DNA of 64,000 bases from a bacterium (GCA_028716385.1 JAQUPX010000006.1:186001-250000); one strand, 5' to 3'. Positions 41,366 through 51,195 are shown, counted from the stretch's first letter. Translations and numbers: made by a program. Notes: generated from the letters alone by a model not told the origin.

Positions 41366-44128
41366 TTATTTTACTATTATGAACTTTCCTTTATGTGCAA
41401 AACCCTGGCCGGCGACAGAATAGAAATAGATGCCCGTCTGTACTTTTTTGCCGTCATTGTTTCTTCCATTCCAGCAAATCGTATTAACTGTCCCGGGAGT
41501 AGCAAATAGAATGTTCTTAACAAGTCTGCCACTCAAGTCATAAATATAGAGATTTACGGGATTAAGCGTTTTCTTGGTTAGCTGGAAGTTGATTTTTGAA
41601 GTGGTTGCCGGGATTGGAAATACTTTAATATCCGTATCTTCATTGAGAGTCTTATCCGTATTTTCTTCTACGCCTGCACATTCCGCCCACCACTTACAAG
41701 GAATACCATTTACTATTGACCACAGTCTATAATACCCCGCAAAGTCTGACACTTTTGGACTTACATTTGTATGACACGTATCCCAATATGAACTTAAAGG
41801 CATAGTAATAATATCTCCGCCTCCGTTACTCTGGAAATTACCCCCACCGATACGAACAAGTGATATGATCGGGTGGTCAGTACTTGCTGTATGACAATGA
41901 TCTCCGCCATCCGCTTCTGAAATATCCCTAAAAAGCGACCCGTTAATATTCATAGTAGAAGTTATAGGCGTTACCGAATAATAATTATATATACTTGATT
42001 GCCAGTTGGACTGGTACCCAAGACCAAAATCAAATCTATCTATAGAGCTAATAGCACTGCCACCACTGGTTCCTCCGATTGCATACACAAAAGGTTTGGT
42101 ATAAGGAACAAGAACCGTTGAATGACAGCTTCTCCCCGGGCCAAAAGTTCCGGTAGTTGACCATGCATTTGTTGCCGGGTCATATAATTCACAAGACGCT
42201 ATGTCTCCGTCTCCTCCGGATACAAGCACAAGTCCTGCATACGTCATTGCAGCACTATGTAAATAACGTGCAGTATTTAACGGACCGCCTAAGCTCCATG
42301 TAGCGGCAGTAGGATCATAAATTTCACAACCCGCAAGCGCTGTTCCACCGGCACCTTTTCCACCTATTACAAGAACTTTACCGCTCTGCAATAAAACAGC
42401 ACTGTGACACGAACGGGCAGTAGTTGCGTTACTCAAAGGACTCCAAAGTCCTGTAGCAGGGTCCCATATTTCGCAAGAATTAGTCGGAGTTCCCGCTGCC
42501 GTTTCTCCGCCAATTACCATCACTTTGCCATCAAGCAACAATACTGCAGTATGTCTCGCTCTTGCTGTTGCCATTGTTCCTGTAGTAGCTGTCCATGTGG
42601 TCCCATTAAATATTTCGCAAGTGTTTGTATAAGCAGTGTTTTCTCCACCGGTCACAAGGATAGTTCCATCTTTTAATAAAGTAGATGTATGGTCAAACCT
42701 TGGAGTAAGCATACTTGCCGTGCCAGCCCATATTCCTCCGCTTAAACTATACATTTCACAAGAACTAAGCGCTCCGGTGCTATTTTTTCCACCCGTAACA
42801 AGAACCTGACCTTCCGGGTCAGGTGTTAAATTTGCCGTATGATGAGTTCTTGCTGTTCCCAATGTACCTGTAAGAGCCGTTGTATTATCTTTATAATTAA
42901 ATAATTCGCAGGAAGCTAATGCTGTTCCGCTGCCATTTTCTCCACCTACGATAAGAATATTTGTAGAGCAATTAGCAGTATGTTTTATTGGTAATAATGT
43001 TGAGGTAGCTGCACCACGAGCTGTATTCAATGGTGTTTGAGGCGTCCATCCTGCATTTTCCGCAGGGTCATAAATTTCTGTTCTTACGTCACCGCCTGTA
43101 TTATATTCCCCGTGAGCAAGAACTTTTCCGGTAGGCAATATTGTAGTTACAAAATGCCATCTTTCTACTGTCATAGGGTCTGTACTTGCCCATTGGTCCC
43201 CCGCAGGGTCATAAAGTTCGCAAGTATTTAAGCCGCTTCCTCCCATCAATAACACTTTACCATTTGGAAGCAATGCCAACCCCGGTATTAATCTCGGCGA
43301 AATAATTTGTGTTGCTCCTGAATATGACCATGCTTGAGTTGCTATATCATATAACTGTGATGTTATGGTGTTCCCCCCTGCAGTTAATACTTTTTGAGGA
43401 GTTGTTCTTAACAAAACAGCTACATGCTTAACCAATCCGGTTAACAAAGAACCTGTGTAGCTAAATGTTTCCGAATTCGGGTCAAAAACTTCGCAAGTGC
43501 TATATACCTGCTGGTCAAGTCTCCAACCACCAACCATCATCACCGTACCATTCGGCAATCTTACTTCTGCCGAATAGAAGCGGTCATATAAACCACTTGA
43601 ACCATCAATATTATTGGCAATTCTGCGCAAAGTATCTACATTCCATTCATAAAGATAACAGGGCGGGCCTCCCGGGTGGTCAACGAAAAGCACTCTTCCA
43701 TCATATAATAAATTCCAACATTCCTGCATTGACCCGGCAAAAGATGTTTCCCAGTGGAACCAGGTATTTTCCCATGTTTTTGTATCAGGTTTATAAAGCC
43801 ATAGATACCCCTTATTGCTTTCAACTAAAACATTTCCGCTTGGCAATAACATCGCATTAGTATGGTCAATTCCTCCCATAGTACTATCGGCAACAGGGAG
43901 TAAAGCTCCTTGCCACCTTCCTGTAGACGGGTCAAAGACTTCGTAAGTTACCTTGGCAGTACTTGACATGCCACCAAATGTCATAACCCTTCCATCTGAA
44001 AGCAATGCACTTGTAGCTCCTGATCTTGCTGCAGTAAGATTTCCTGCAGTTAATGTCCATCTTCCTGCTCCATATACTACACTTCCACAAAGCAGAAGCG
44101 CAAAAACAAACTTCATATATTTACGCAT
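41366..44128 (-). CDS. Secreted kelch-repeat T9SS cargo protein
   Basis: 920 residues: signal peptide (MRKYMKFVFALLLCGSVVYG). A long beta-propeller region of many kelch motifs spans about 20-690, each roughly HTAVLLxDGKVMVIGGETAxGT, then CEIWDPATGLWSP; WNLLYDGRVLFVDHPGG is an odd early blade. Repeats this numerous imply two stacked propellers. A DUF1929-like galactose-oxidase tail (about 700-830: FQSNGGGDIITMPL) comes next, then the sorting domain (IYDLSGRLVKNIL, VQTGIYFYSVAGQGFAHKGKFIIVK). Probably binds sugar polymers or acts as an adhesin; oxidase activity is doubtful. SD GGGGGGAG. Leader about 60 nt. Confidence 0.82.
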   Translation of the reverse strand: MRKYMKFVFALLLCGSVVYGAGRWTLTAGNLTAARSGATSALLSDGRVMTFGGMSSTAKVTYEVFDPSTGRWQGALLPVADSTMGGIDHTNAMLLPSGNVLVESNKGYLWLYKPDTKTWENTWFHWETSFAGSMQECWNLLYDGRVLFVDHPGGPPCYLYEWNVDTLRRIANNIDGSSGLYDRFYSAEVRLPNGTVMMVGGWRLDQQVYSTCEVFDPNSETFSYTGSLLTGLVKHVAVLLRTTPQKVLTAGGNTITSQLYDIATQAWSYSGATQIISPRLIPGLALLPNGKVLLMGGSGLNTCELYDPAGDQWASTDPMTVERWHFVTTILPTGKVLAHGEYNTGGDVRTEIYDPAENAGWTPQTPLNTARGAATSTLLPIKHTANCSTNILIVGGENGSGTALASCELFNYKDNTTALTGTLGTARTHHTANLTPDPEGQVLVTGGKNSTGALSSCEMYSLSGGIWAGTASMLTPRFDHTSTLLKDGTILVTGGENTAYTNTCEIFNGTTWTATTGTMATARARHTAVLLLDGKVMVIGGETAAGTPTNSCEIWDPATGLWSPLSNATTARSCHSAVLLQSGKVLVIGGKGAGGTALAGCEIYDPTAATWSLGGPLNTARYLHSAAMTYAGLVLVSGGDGDIASCELYDPATNAWSTTGTFGPGRSCHSTVLVPYTKPFVYAIGGTSGGSAISSIDRFDFGLGYQSNWQSSIYNYYSVTPITSTMNINGSLFRDISEADGGDHCHTASTDHPIISLVRIGGGNFQSNGGGDIITMPLSSYWDTCHTNVSPKVSDFAGYYRLWSIVNGIPCKWWAECAGVEENTDKTLNEDTDIKVFPIPATTSKINFQLTKKTLNPVNLYIYDLSGRLVKNILFATPGTVNTICWNGRNNDGKKVQTGIYFYSVAGQGFAHKGKFIIVK

Positions 44129-44268
44129 ACTCCCCCCTTTTTTAACTTTAATATTTTTAATGACACTATAATATTATTTATATAGTGCTTTGAATTCTAT
44201 TTTTTGTCAATCACTTTTTTTGAAAAAAGTACAAGGAGAAATTGTACACAAAAACTTATGAAAAAATA

Positions 44269-44296
44269 TTGACTTTTTTGAAAAGGAATTTCTAAT
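44269..44296 (+). promoter_or_regulatory. MFS promoter TTGACT-16-TCTAAT
   Basis: TTGACT 44269-44274, a 16-bp spacer, TCTAAT 44291-44296, then 8 nt to ATG 44305. Predicted leaderless. Confidence 0.55.
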
Positions 44297-44304
44297 GACA
44301 TGTT

Positions 44305-45453
44305 ATGGAAAAAAAGAGCACTCCCCGAACTATTAAAATATTTTCTATAGTTTCTTTCTTAAATGATTTTGGTTCGGACATAATTTATCCCATCTGGCCG
44401 CTATTCGTAAAAAATGTTCTGGGCGCAAATATGGCAGTTCTTGGGCTCATAGATGGTCTGGGAGATGCCATTGTTTCCATATCCCAGGCAGTATCGGGTT
44501 ATATTTCCGATAGGATAAGAAAAAGAAAAATATTTATATGGTTAGGCTACCTTTGCGGTTCATTATCAAGAATCGGATATGCCTTAACAACCACATGGCA
44601 TTGGTTGATTCCATTCAGGATTTTAGATAGGGCAGGTAAAATAAGAGCCGCCCCGAGAGACGCAATAATTGCAGACATATCTATAAGAGAAAACAGGGGG
44701 AGAAATTTTGGATTGCTTAGAACAATGGATAACCTTGGAGCCGTTTGCGGAACGCTATTTTGTATTTTACTATTCAAGTTTTTAGGATACAAAAACTTAT
44801 TCCTGCTCGCCGCAATACCATCAATTATCGGTGTATTACTGGTACTGTTTTTTATAAAAGATGCAAAAACAGAAAACATAAAGATATACAAAGGACTAAA
44901 CTTCAGGGATTTAAACAAAAATTTTAAATTGTTTCTTATTCTAAGTTCTCTTTTTGCTCTTGGAAGTTTTAGTTATTCTTTTTTGTTGATATACGCGGAA
45001 GAGTGCGGATGTAAGACAGCGTTTGTGCCTGTATTATATCTTATTTTTTCCGGGATTGCCGCTATTTTCTCATTATTTTTCGGAAAACTTTCGGACAAAA
45101 TCGGTAGAAAATCCGTGTTGATAATGGCATATATATTATGGGGACTTGTTTGTTTGAACTTTATATTTTTTGACAGCCGGATTGCAATTATTTTGACATT
45201 TGTTTTATACGGTTTGCACAAAGCATCTTTAGATACGGTGCAAAAAACTTTCGTATCGGAGCTTGCGCCTGTAGAATACAGAGCCAGCACTTTAGGCGGA
45301 TTCCAGATGGTTGTAGGATTATGCGCACTCCCGGCTTCACTTGCGGCAGGAATGATGTGGGATAAGATTAATGTACGTACACCTTTTTATTGCTCATTAG
45401 GGTTAACAATCGTGACCGTTATAATGATGCTGTTCGTAAAGGAAAAAAAATAA
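44305..45453 (+). CDS. MFS transporter
   Basis: A 382-residue carrier with about 12 membrane helices. The loop between helices 2 and 3 reads SDRIRKRKIFIWLGYL (the MFS motif GxxxDRxGRR-like). The second-half loop KLSDKIGRKSVLIMAYI is the duplicate. APRDAIIADISIRENRGRNFGLL lies between helices 4 and 5 and is typical of the drug- or sugar-efflux branch. The substrate is not deducible. Terminated by a bidirectional hairpin shared with the following minus-strand gene. Confidence 0.85.
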   Translation: MEKKSTPRTIKIFSIVSFLNDFGSDIIYPIWPLFVKNVLGANMAVLGLIDGLGDAIVSISQAVSGYISDRIRKRKIFIWLGYLCGSLSRIGYALTTTWHWLIPFRILDRAGKIRAAPRDAIIADISIRENRGRNFGLLRTMDNLGAVCGTLFCILLFKFLGYKNLFLLAAIPSIIGVLLVLFFIKDAKTENIKIYKGLNFRDLNKNFKLFLILSSLFALGSFSYSFLLIYAEECGCKTAFVPVLYLIFSGIAAIFSLFFGKLSDKIGRKSVLIMAYILWGLVCLNFIFFDSRIAIILTFVLYGLHKASLDTVQKTFVSELAPVEYRASTLGGFQMVVGLCALPASLAAGMMWDKINVRTPFYCSLGLTIVTVIMMLFVKEKK

Positions 45454-45463
45454 CCGTTTTCAC

Positions 45464-45560
45464 CGCAGAGTCGTCCGCCTCAGGCGGATTCGCAGAGGAC
45501 ATAAAGATTCAGAGTTGCCAAATAACTAACAGAATATAGATAGCCACAGATATAAAGACA
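45464..45560. repeat. Palindrome nested within another repeat
   Basis: CCGCCTCAGGCGG (45475-45487) sits inside a CACCGCAGAG...CGCAGAGGA unit that is uninterrupted near 7230 and (inverted) 9155. ACAGATATAAAGACACG and CCTGCCCAGG follow at 45547-45575. Confidence 0.7.
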
Positions 45561-45616
45561 CGCCTGCCCAGGGATCGGAAAGGCAAGGTATCGCCTAGTT
45601 CCTACGAAACTAATAG

Positions 45617-45647
45617 AAAAGGGGCAGAAATAATTCCTGCCCCTTTT
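45617..45647. terminator. Bidirectional terminator
   Basis: Stem AAAAGGGGCAG / CTGCCCCTTTT with an 8-9 nt loop, between the convergent MFS and cargo genes. Confidence 0.88.
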
Positions 45648-45671
45648 GTCTTTTATTATCTGCTACTTGTC

Positions 45672-47777
45672 CTATTTTATCAGAATTAATTTTCTTATTG
45701 TCTTTGCGTTTCCTGCTTCAAACTTACAAAAGTAGATTCCGTTTGCAAGAGGTTTATTGGAGTTATCCTGTCCGTTCCAATTGGTTACATAGGAACCTGA
45801 TTTCCGTTCTTCGTTTGCCAGAGTTTTTACGAGCCTGCCGGTTAAATCATAAATAGCAATAGAGACTTTTGTAGGCAAGGCACAGGAATATTTGAATGCA
45901 ATTTTCCCGTTGAATGGGTTCGGAGAGATTGAATTAAGCGCGGTAAGCAATGGCATTGTTTTTTCTTCTACTCCAAGTAAGTAAATAAAATCTAATGTCT
46001 TAGCGCTATCCAAATCCGTTATTGTAATTGTAGTGTCATTCGGGTGGTAGTACAGACTATCCCATTCCATCCTCCACGGAGCTGATATTTGCCATACCCC
46101 TTCGCACAGATAAATTGAATAAGTGCTGTCTACAACGTTATTCATTGCGTTATACCCGCTGTCTTCGTTTGCGTTAATGTAAAAACCACTTTGTGGAACA
46201 GAAACCAGTCCATGGAGATTCCCTGAAACTATGCAATGCCCGTAATTTAAGAAAAAGTCATTACCGGGAACATCAACCGTATCTATCGTGACTCGTTGCA
46301 TAGATGGTTTTACAAGCCATCTATTTAAAGGACTATAAACCTGTAAATTCCATACTCCTTGTGGTCCATAAACCTTAAACGTTCCGTTAGAATCTACTGC
46401 GACCTGTCCTTTTGTTTCCCAGGAAAAGGTATCTCTTAATTCCGCCGTAAATTCAGAAAAATCGGGAGTCGGGTCACCATTGTCCACTGTAAGGTTTCCG
46501 GATACCGAGCCTTTGTAGCTCACCAATCTCACTTTTACCGTATCGCCGGGATCGGCATTCCAATTATTTTGAGTTTCAAAACCAAAACCGTTCGGCAAGG
46601 GAGTCTCATAAGTATTCATACTTACATTGTAATTCGAATACTTACTGCTTACGGGCATTTCAAATAACCCTGAAGAATTACTAGAAATGCTTATACTACA
46701 GCTATCTGTGGATGCTCGCATATCATAAATTCGCGACGGAGTGCCTCCATTTTCAGTGATTATGCCGAATATTACCGTATCTGTTTTAATAAGCTTAATA
46801 TCCTTTTCAATGCTATCCCCTATCGTAAGCGAAATAGGTTGGTTCCAAAAGTCAGGTTTAAGATAATCCGGAAATACTTCTTCATCGCTAATTTCAACCC
46901 TATAACCACTCCCTGCAGGCGCTCCAAGAACGAAATGTCCGTTAGTAGCAAAATACTCGCTTACGGAACTGCTATCCGTTCTTAAGTATACGTGGAAACT
47001 TCTCAAAACCAACGAATCTCTTTCGTCTTTTATGACACCATATACAAAAGCTTCGGGTTGTTTGTATTCAAAATCAATTCCCGTAACATTCCCCGTCAGA
47101 TGGACTAGCGCTTGATTTGGTTTAGTATACGGACTAATATTATCTACAGGGCTTATATGCCATATTCCCGTATCGGGCATATTTAAAGTATAATGCCCCA
47201 TAGAATCCGTCAATGTTGCCCACCATGCCGGGTCGTGATCCATACTTGTACATACCCATATTGCCTTTAATAAAGAATTTGGTGCCGTAACTCCTTCTAT
47301 ACTTACAGTCCCCGATACCGTAAATACCGGCGAAGGAGTCGGATTTACTTTAAGCCAGTCTTGAGCTGTACTTGCATCTTTCGGGTTAGTTATTCTCATT
47401 ATGTACGAAGTAGGGGCAAGTGAAAAATCCGGCGGCAGAATACAGTAGAATATTCCATCCAATACGGCGCTTGAATCAGCAGGGCCGTGGTTCCAACTCG
47501 TATCTCCATCCATAACATACAACTCGCCCATAGGCCATAATTTATCTCCTGGGTCTATCGAATGATTCCCGTTCAAATCAAGGTATAGTTCTGCCAATAA
47601 AGTATCTCCCGGCCCGCAATCGCACGCCCACGCCATAGTTCCCGCACCTTGTGTCATTTGAGTCGCGGTATCGCTTCCGTTTACAATAAACTTGAAATAA
47701 TTTGTTCTTGCAGCATTAAGCGGTAAGCTGAACACTAACCCTATTAATCCTAATACTCCTAATATCTTTTTCCCCAT
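45672..47777 (-). CDS. Secreted T9SS cargo with carboxypeptidase-regulatory-like repeats
   Basis: 701 residues: signal peptide (MGKKILGVLGLIGLVFSLPLNAA), then successive beta domains of CarboxypepD_reg type, e.g. PVFTVSGTVSIEGVTAPNS, DTVIFGIITENGGTPSR, YKGSVSGNLTVDNGDPTPD and GHCIVSGNLHGLVSVP. It ends in a type A sorting domain (FNGKIAFKYSCALPTKVS, IYDLTGRLVKTL, LANGIYFCKFEAGNAKTIRKLILIK). No catalytic motif; probably a surface-exposed binding or structural protein. SD AAGGAGGAAG. The promoter at 47861-47889 gives a leader of about 75 nt. Confidence 0.82.
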   Translation of the reverse strand: MGKKILGVLGLIGLVFSLPLNAARTNYFKFIVNGSDTATQMTQGAGTMAWACDCGPGDTLLAELYLDLNGNHSIDPGDKLWPMGELYVMDGDTSWNHGPADSSAVLDGIFYCILPPDFSLAPTSYIMRITNPKDASTAQDWLKVNPTPSPVFTVSGTVSIEGVTAPNSLLKAIWVCTSMDHDPAWWATLTDSMGHYTLNMPDTGIWHISPVDNISPYTKPNQALVHLTGNVTGIDFEYKQPEAFVYGVIKDERDSLVLRSFHVYLRTDSSSVSEYFATNGHFVLGAPAGSGYRVEISDEEVFPDYLKPDFWNQPISLTIGDSIEKDIKLIKTDTVIFGIITENGGTPSRIYDMRASTDSCSISISSNSSGLFEMPVSSKYSNYNVSMNTYETPLPNGFGFETQNNWNADPGDTVKVRLVSYKGSVSGNLTVDNGDPTPDFSEFTAELRDTFSWETKGQVAVDSNGTFKVYGPQGVWNLQVYSPLNRWLVKPSMQRVTIDTVDVPGNDFFLNYGHCIVSGNLHGLVSVPQSGFYINANEDSGYNAMNNVVDSTYSIYLCEGVWQISAPWRMEWDSLYYHPNDTTITITDLDSAKTLDFIYLLGVEEKTMPLLTALNSISPNPFNGKIAFKYSCALPTKVSIAIYDLTGRLVKTLANEERKSGSYVTNWNGQDNSNKPLANGIYFCKFEAGNAKTIRKLILIK

Positions 47778-47860
47778 ACTTCCTCCTTTTCGTCTTGTTT
47801 ATTTTAAATATTTACACTAATATTTTGTTCCCCCCACCTCCTTAATTTCAACTTTGATAG

Positions 47861-47889
47861 AAATTAAGCTTACTTTGTCATAGTGTCAA
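47861..47889 (-). promoter_or_regulatory. Cargo promoter TTGACA-17-TAATTT
   Basis: TTGACA is the complement of 47884-47889 and TAATTT that of 47861-47866. Long leader ahead of an SD. Back to back with the nfo promoter. Confidence 0.55.
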
Positions 47890-47918
47890 GAAAATCTTGA
47901 TTGTGTGGAATATTTTAA

Positions 47919-47947
47919 TTGACAGGCTTGAAAATCTTAAATATATA
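47919..47947 (+). promoter_or_regulatory. nfo promoter TTGACA-17-TATATA
   Basis: TTGACA 47919-47924, a 17-bp spacer, TATATA 47942-47947, 11 nt to ATG 47959. Near-leaderless. Confidence 0.65.
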
Positions 47948-47958
47948 CTTAAATAAAT

Positions 47959-48792
47959 ATGAGTTTATTATTTGGAACTGCGGGTGTCCCGTTATCTGCT
48001 TCGGACAGAACAACAGAAAGCGGCATACGAAGAGTCAAGGAACTCGGCTTGGGATGCATGGAAGTTGAGTTTGTAAGGGGCGTAAACATAGAATCCGATA
48101 GAGCTTCTAAAATAAAAGAACTATCGGAAAAAGAAGGAGTTGCCCTTACGGTTCATGCGCCGTATTTTATAAATTTAGCTTCCGTTGAGCCCCAAAAGGT
48201 ATTTGCTTCCAAACAGAGAATTATAGAATCTGCCCGCATAGGTAATATTATGGGAGCAAAATCTGTTACATTTCATCCCGCTTTTTATATCGGAAAAACA
48301 CAAACAGAAACTTATGACGTAGTAAAAAAATGGCTCACGGAAATCATTACAGACATTGGAAAAGAAAACTTAGAAATAAAAATAAGCCCTGAAACAACAG
48401 GCAAACCTTCACAATTTGGAAATCTGGAAGAAACTTTGAAACTAGCGCAGGAAGTTTCGAAATTAAGACTCTGCGTTGATTTTGCACATCTATGCGCAAG
48501 GAATAACGGAGAACTGAATTCTTACGAAAAATTTGACAATGTGTTAAAGACTATAAAATCCCAGCTCCCGGGGGAAGCATTAAACGAATTACACATCCAC
48601 GTTTCAGGTATATATTACGGGACTAAAGGCGAAATAAAACATCTTACCCTTGAAGATAAAGACTCCAAATTTAAGTATAAAGAGCTTTTACAGGCATTAA
48701 AAGTAAATAACGTCGGCGGATATCTTATATGCGAATCCCCTGCTCTTGAAGAAGATGCGTTGTTATTAAAATCGGTTTACGAAAAATTATAA
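47959..48792 (+). CDS. nfo: Endonuclease IV-like TIM-barrel AP endonuclease
   Basis: 277 residues, AP endonuclease family 2 (Nfo). Metal-ligand segments in order: VHAPYFINLAS (about 71-81), VTFHPAFYIGK (about 97-107), ISPETTGKPSQFGNLEE (about 141-157), VDFAHLCARNNGELNSYE (about 173-190), LHIHVSGIYYG (about 215-225) and ICESPALEEDA near the end. It cuts 5' of abasic sites in base excision repair. The sequence resembles the archaeal/thermophile-type branch more than E. coli Nfo. Divergent from the cargo gene upstream; ends 10 bp from a convergent gene. Confidence 0.85.
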   Translation: MSLLFGTAGVPLSASDRTTESGIRRVKELGLGCMEVEFVRGVNIESDRASKIKELSEKEGVALTVHAPYFINLASVEPQKVFASKQRIIESARIGNIMGAKSVTFHPAFYIGKTQTETYDVVKKWLTEIITDIGKENLEIKISPETTGKPSQFGNLEETLKLAQEVSKLRLCVDFAHLCARNNGELNSYEKFDNVLKTIKSQLPGEALNELHIHVSGIYYGTKGEIKHLTLEDKDSKFKYKELLQALKVNNVGGYLICESPALEEDALLLKSVYEKL

Positions 48793-48802
48793 AGAGAAAT
48801 TT

Positions 48803-49264
48803 TTACTTCAGCGGAGTCTTTAATAATTCAATATCTTTAATCCAAACAACGCCGCTTCCCTCGAAAGCAACGTTCAACTTTATCAAGTCAGGAATCTCTC
48901 CTTTTTTCAGGAAAAAAGTAACTTCGAATGTTGCCCAGTTGGTTGTTCCCTTTAACGGTTGACGCAATCCTTTAGAAAAAAATTCGCCCCGTCCCGGGAG
49001 TCTGCACCACATTTCAAGATATGCTTTGTCTTTTACGTTGTCAGATTTCATCTGTGCGCGATAAGTTATAATACATTGCTCTATTTGAGAAACAGAAACT
49101 TCAAAAAGTCGTACTGATTGTTTTTCCTGTGAGTCAATCCGCCAGCATCCATTTTCTTCTATTATTCCACTTTGTGTTATCAATTTATCAGAAGTATTGA
49201 AAGTTTTTATTTTTTGGGCAGGGCCCGCAGGTTCCTGCATTTTGGGTTTTAACCAGTTAAACAT
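48803..49264 (-). CDS. Small hypothetical protein, operon partner of cstA
   Basis: A 153-residue cytosolic-looking protein, unrecognised. It starts MFNWLKPKMQEPAGPAQK and continues with a beta-rich domain (WRIDSQEKQSVRLFEVSVSQIEQCIITYRAQMKSD, LPGRGEFFSKGLRQPLKGTTNWATFEVTFFLKKGE, VAFEGSGVVWIKDIELL). The layout resembles jelly-roll carbohydrate-binding folds. It is separated from the cstA stop by 2 nt, with SD GGGAGG just upstream, so it is co-transcribed with cstA. Function unknown. Confidence 0.6.
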   Translation of the reverse strand: MFNWLKPKMQEPAGPAQKIKTFNTSDKLITQSGIIEENGCWRIDSQEKQSVRLFEVSVSQIEQCIITYRAQMKSDNVKDKAYLEMWCRLPGRGEFFSKGLRQPLKGTTNWATFEVTFFLKKGEIPDLIKLNVAFEGSGVVWIKDIELLKTPLK

Positions 49265-49266
49265 AT

Positions 49267-50943
49267 TTACCTCCCTTTTTTCAATACTAAAACACTTATA
49301 GCTTCAAAAAGAAGCCAGATGCTCAATATAAACAGAACTATACTTGATATTCCCGAAACTATAACTTCCGGTTTTACGGTTTGTCCCATCATCCGGAGAG
49401 GCAATGCCGACGCAAACGAGGAAATTTTCAATATTAATGACCAGAATGTCATTATCATCATAAATATCATCGGAATTATTGTAAATATCGCATTTTTACC
49501 TTTTTTAACCAGCCATACCGATATTGTCATAAGTATCAGGCTTGCCAGCAATTGATTGCTTGTCCCGAAAATAGGCCAGGCAACAAGGTACCCTTTTTCC
49601 TGTGTCGTCATCAAGAAAGCAAGCGGTACGATTAACGTAACCAGAGTCGCTATAATACCTCCTATCCTTGAACTTACGCCGAAAATCTCCTGAAATATAT
49701 ATCTTGCCAACCTCGTACACACATCAAGCGTATCGTATACAAACGTAGAAAACGCAAGAAGCGCGAAAGGAAATGCTATGGTAAAGCCGACTCCGACAAG
49801 TCCGAGATACCCTGCAATTCCTCTTGCATATATTAAATTAGGGTCGCTTTTTAATATCTCATTGCCTTTTGGCAGCATCATTAGGGTAGCAAGCGCAAGG
49901 ACTGCAACAAGTCCCTCAAGGAGCATAGCTCCGTAACCGACAATTTTTGTATCCGATTCTTTTGCAATTTGTTTAGATGTGGTCCCTGAACTTACAATGC
50001 CGTGGAATCCGGAACACGCGCCACAGGCAATCGTAATAAACAATATGGGAAAAAGCGGGGTGCCATTAACTATGCTTTTTAACCCTTCTACATTAAATGC
50101 AGGATACTGAATCCTGAATCCGCCAAATAATGCGCCGATTAAACATACTGCTATGGTAAGATAAAGCAGCCATCCGCCAAGATAACCGCGAGGCTGGAGT
50201 AATATCCACATTGGAACTATGGAAGCAACGAAACAATATATTAATAAAAATATATCCCATTGTTTAGTCGTTACGTTTCCCAGAGAACCAAGAATACTTT
50301 GAGGTAAATGCGGTCCGAGCCAAATTATAAACAATACTACGGGAAGAAATATTGCAGTAGTAATTCCTAAATTGGATTTAAACTTGTATAATAGTATGCC
50401 CATTATTATAGCCACAATAATGTAAAGTATGGAAGACGCTGCCACGCCAGGTCCAAAAGCAACGTCGTTTGCAACCGTTTTAAAAGTCTGGGCGGTAATG
50501 TCGGTGAACGCCACAATTACATAGACAAGAGATATCCATACAAATATTAAAAATAAAATATGCGCTTTCCGGGACATATGTTCCTTGACGATTTCACCTA
50601 TTGATGAAGCCTTATGCTTGATTGAAGCGACAAGACTTGAAAAATCATGGACACCGCCGATAAATATTGAACCTATCAGTATCCATAACAAAGCAGGTAG
50701 CCAACCAAAAAGCAGTCCCGCAAGTATGGGACCTACAATGGGACCCGCTGCCGCAATTGCAGAAAAATGTTGACCTAAAAGTAATTGCGGTTTCGCAGGA
50801 ACATAATCTATGCCGTCATTTATCCGGCATGCAGGGGTAACGTTGGAATTATTTATATCAAACTTGTTCGCCAGAAACTTCCCGTAGAAAATATAGCCGA
50901 GTCCAAGAACTACAATTGAGACAAGAACAACAGAAACAACCAT
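49267..50943 (-). CDS. cstA: Carbon starvation protein CstA (peptide or pyruvate transporter)
   Basis: A 558-residue polytopic protein. The N-terminal segment NVTPACRINDGIDYVPAKPQLLLGQHFSAIAAAGPIVGPILAGLLFGW is the CstA signature. IGGVHDFSSLVASIKHKASSI, FHGIVSSGTTSKQI and FPFALLAFSTFVYDTLDVCTRLARYI follow. In E. coli CstA and BtsT import peptides or pyruvate under starvation; bacterial length is about 700, while many non-proteobacterial forms are about 550, as here. The -10 ends 7 nt before ATG 50943 (leaderless). Operon with the small unknown gene 48803. Confidence 0.93.
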   Translation of the reverse strand: MVVSVVLVSIVVLGLGYIFYGKFLANKFDINNSNVTPACRINDGIDYVPAKPQLLLGQHFSAIAAAGPIVGPILAGLLFGWLPALLWILIGSIFIGGVHDFSSLVASIKHKASSIGEIVKEHMSRKAHILFLIFVWISLVYVIVAFTDITAQTFKTVANDVAFGPGVAASSILYIIVAIIMGILLYKFKSNLGITTAIFLPVVLFIIWLGPHLPQSILGSLGNVTTKQWDIFLLIYCFVASIVPMWILLQPRGYLGGWLLYLTIAVCLIGALFGGFRIQYPAFNVEGLKSIVNGTPLFPILFITIACGACSGFHGIVSSGTTSKQIAKESDTKIVGYGAMLLEGLVAVLALATLMMLPKGNEILKSDPNLIYARGIAGYLGLVGVGFTIAFPFALLAFSTFVYDTLDVCTRLARYIFQEIFGVSSRIGGIIATLVTLIVPLAFLMTTQEKGYLVAWPIFGTSNQLLASLILMTISVWLVKKGKNAIFTIIPMIFMMIMTFWSLILKISSFASALPLRMMGQTVKPEVIVSGISSIVLFILSIWLLFEAISVLVLKKGR

Positions 50944-50950
50944 TTGCGTA

Positions 50951-50978
50951 TTTATATTTAAAAATTAAACCCTGTCAA
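50951..50978 (-). promoter_or_regulatory. cstA promoter TTGACA-16-TATAAA
   Basis: TTGACA is the complement of 50973-50978 and TATAAA that of 50951-50956, with a 16-bp spacer and 7 nt to ATG 50943. Confidence 0.75.
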
Positions 50979-51149
50979 GAAATATTCTCCGTTCTTATTT
51001 AGTTATAAATAAATTAGAATACTTTTAGGTGCAGTGTCAATAAAGATTTCCTTCCAAATATATATTACAGAATAAATTCAGTCAAGTTTTGGTAGTTGAG
51101 ATATCTTTTTACTTTTGCATATAATATCTTGATTTTTGATATAAAAAAC

Positions 51150-51195
51150 TTGACATTTTCCTGAAAATTGACATTATTTCAACTTAATTTTAAGA
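51150..51195 (+). promoter_or_regulatory. Tandem -35 boxes upstream of the CAU tRNA
   Basis: TTGACA occurs at 51150-51155 and again at 51168-51173. The second pairs with TTAAGA at 51190-51195 (16-bp spacer), 28 nt before the tRNA. The first may be a second start site. Confidence 0.5.

Noticed and set aside
41366-44128. Galactose oxidase activity for the kelch protein
   Set aside because: Propeller repeats and a DUF1929-like region are seen, but I could not place the copper-ligand Tyr/His set or the Cys-Tyr cofactor.
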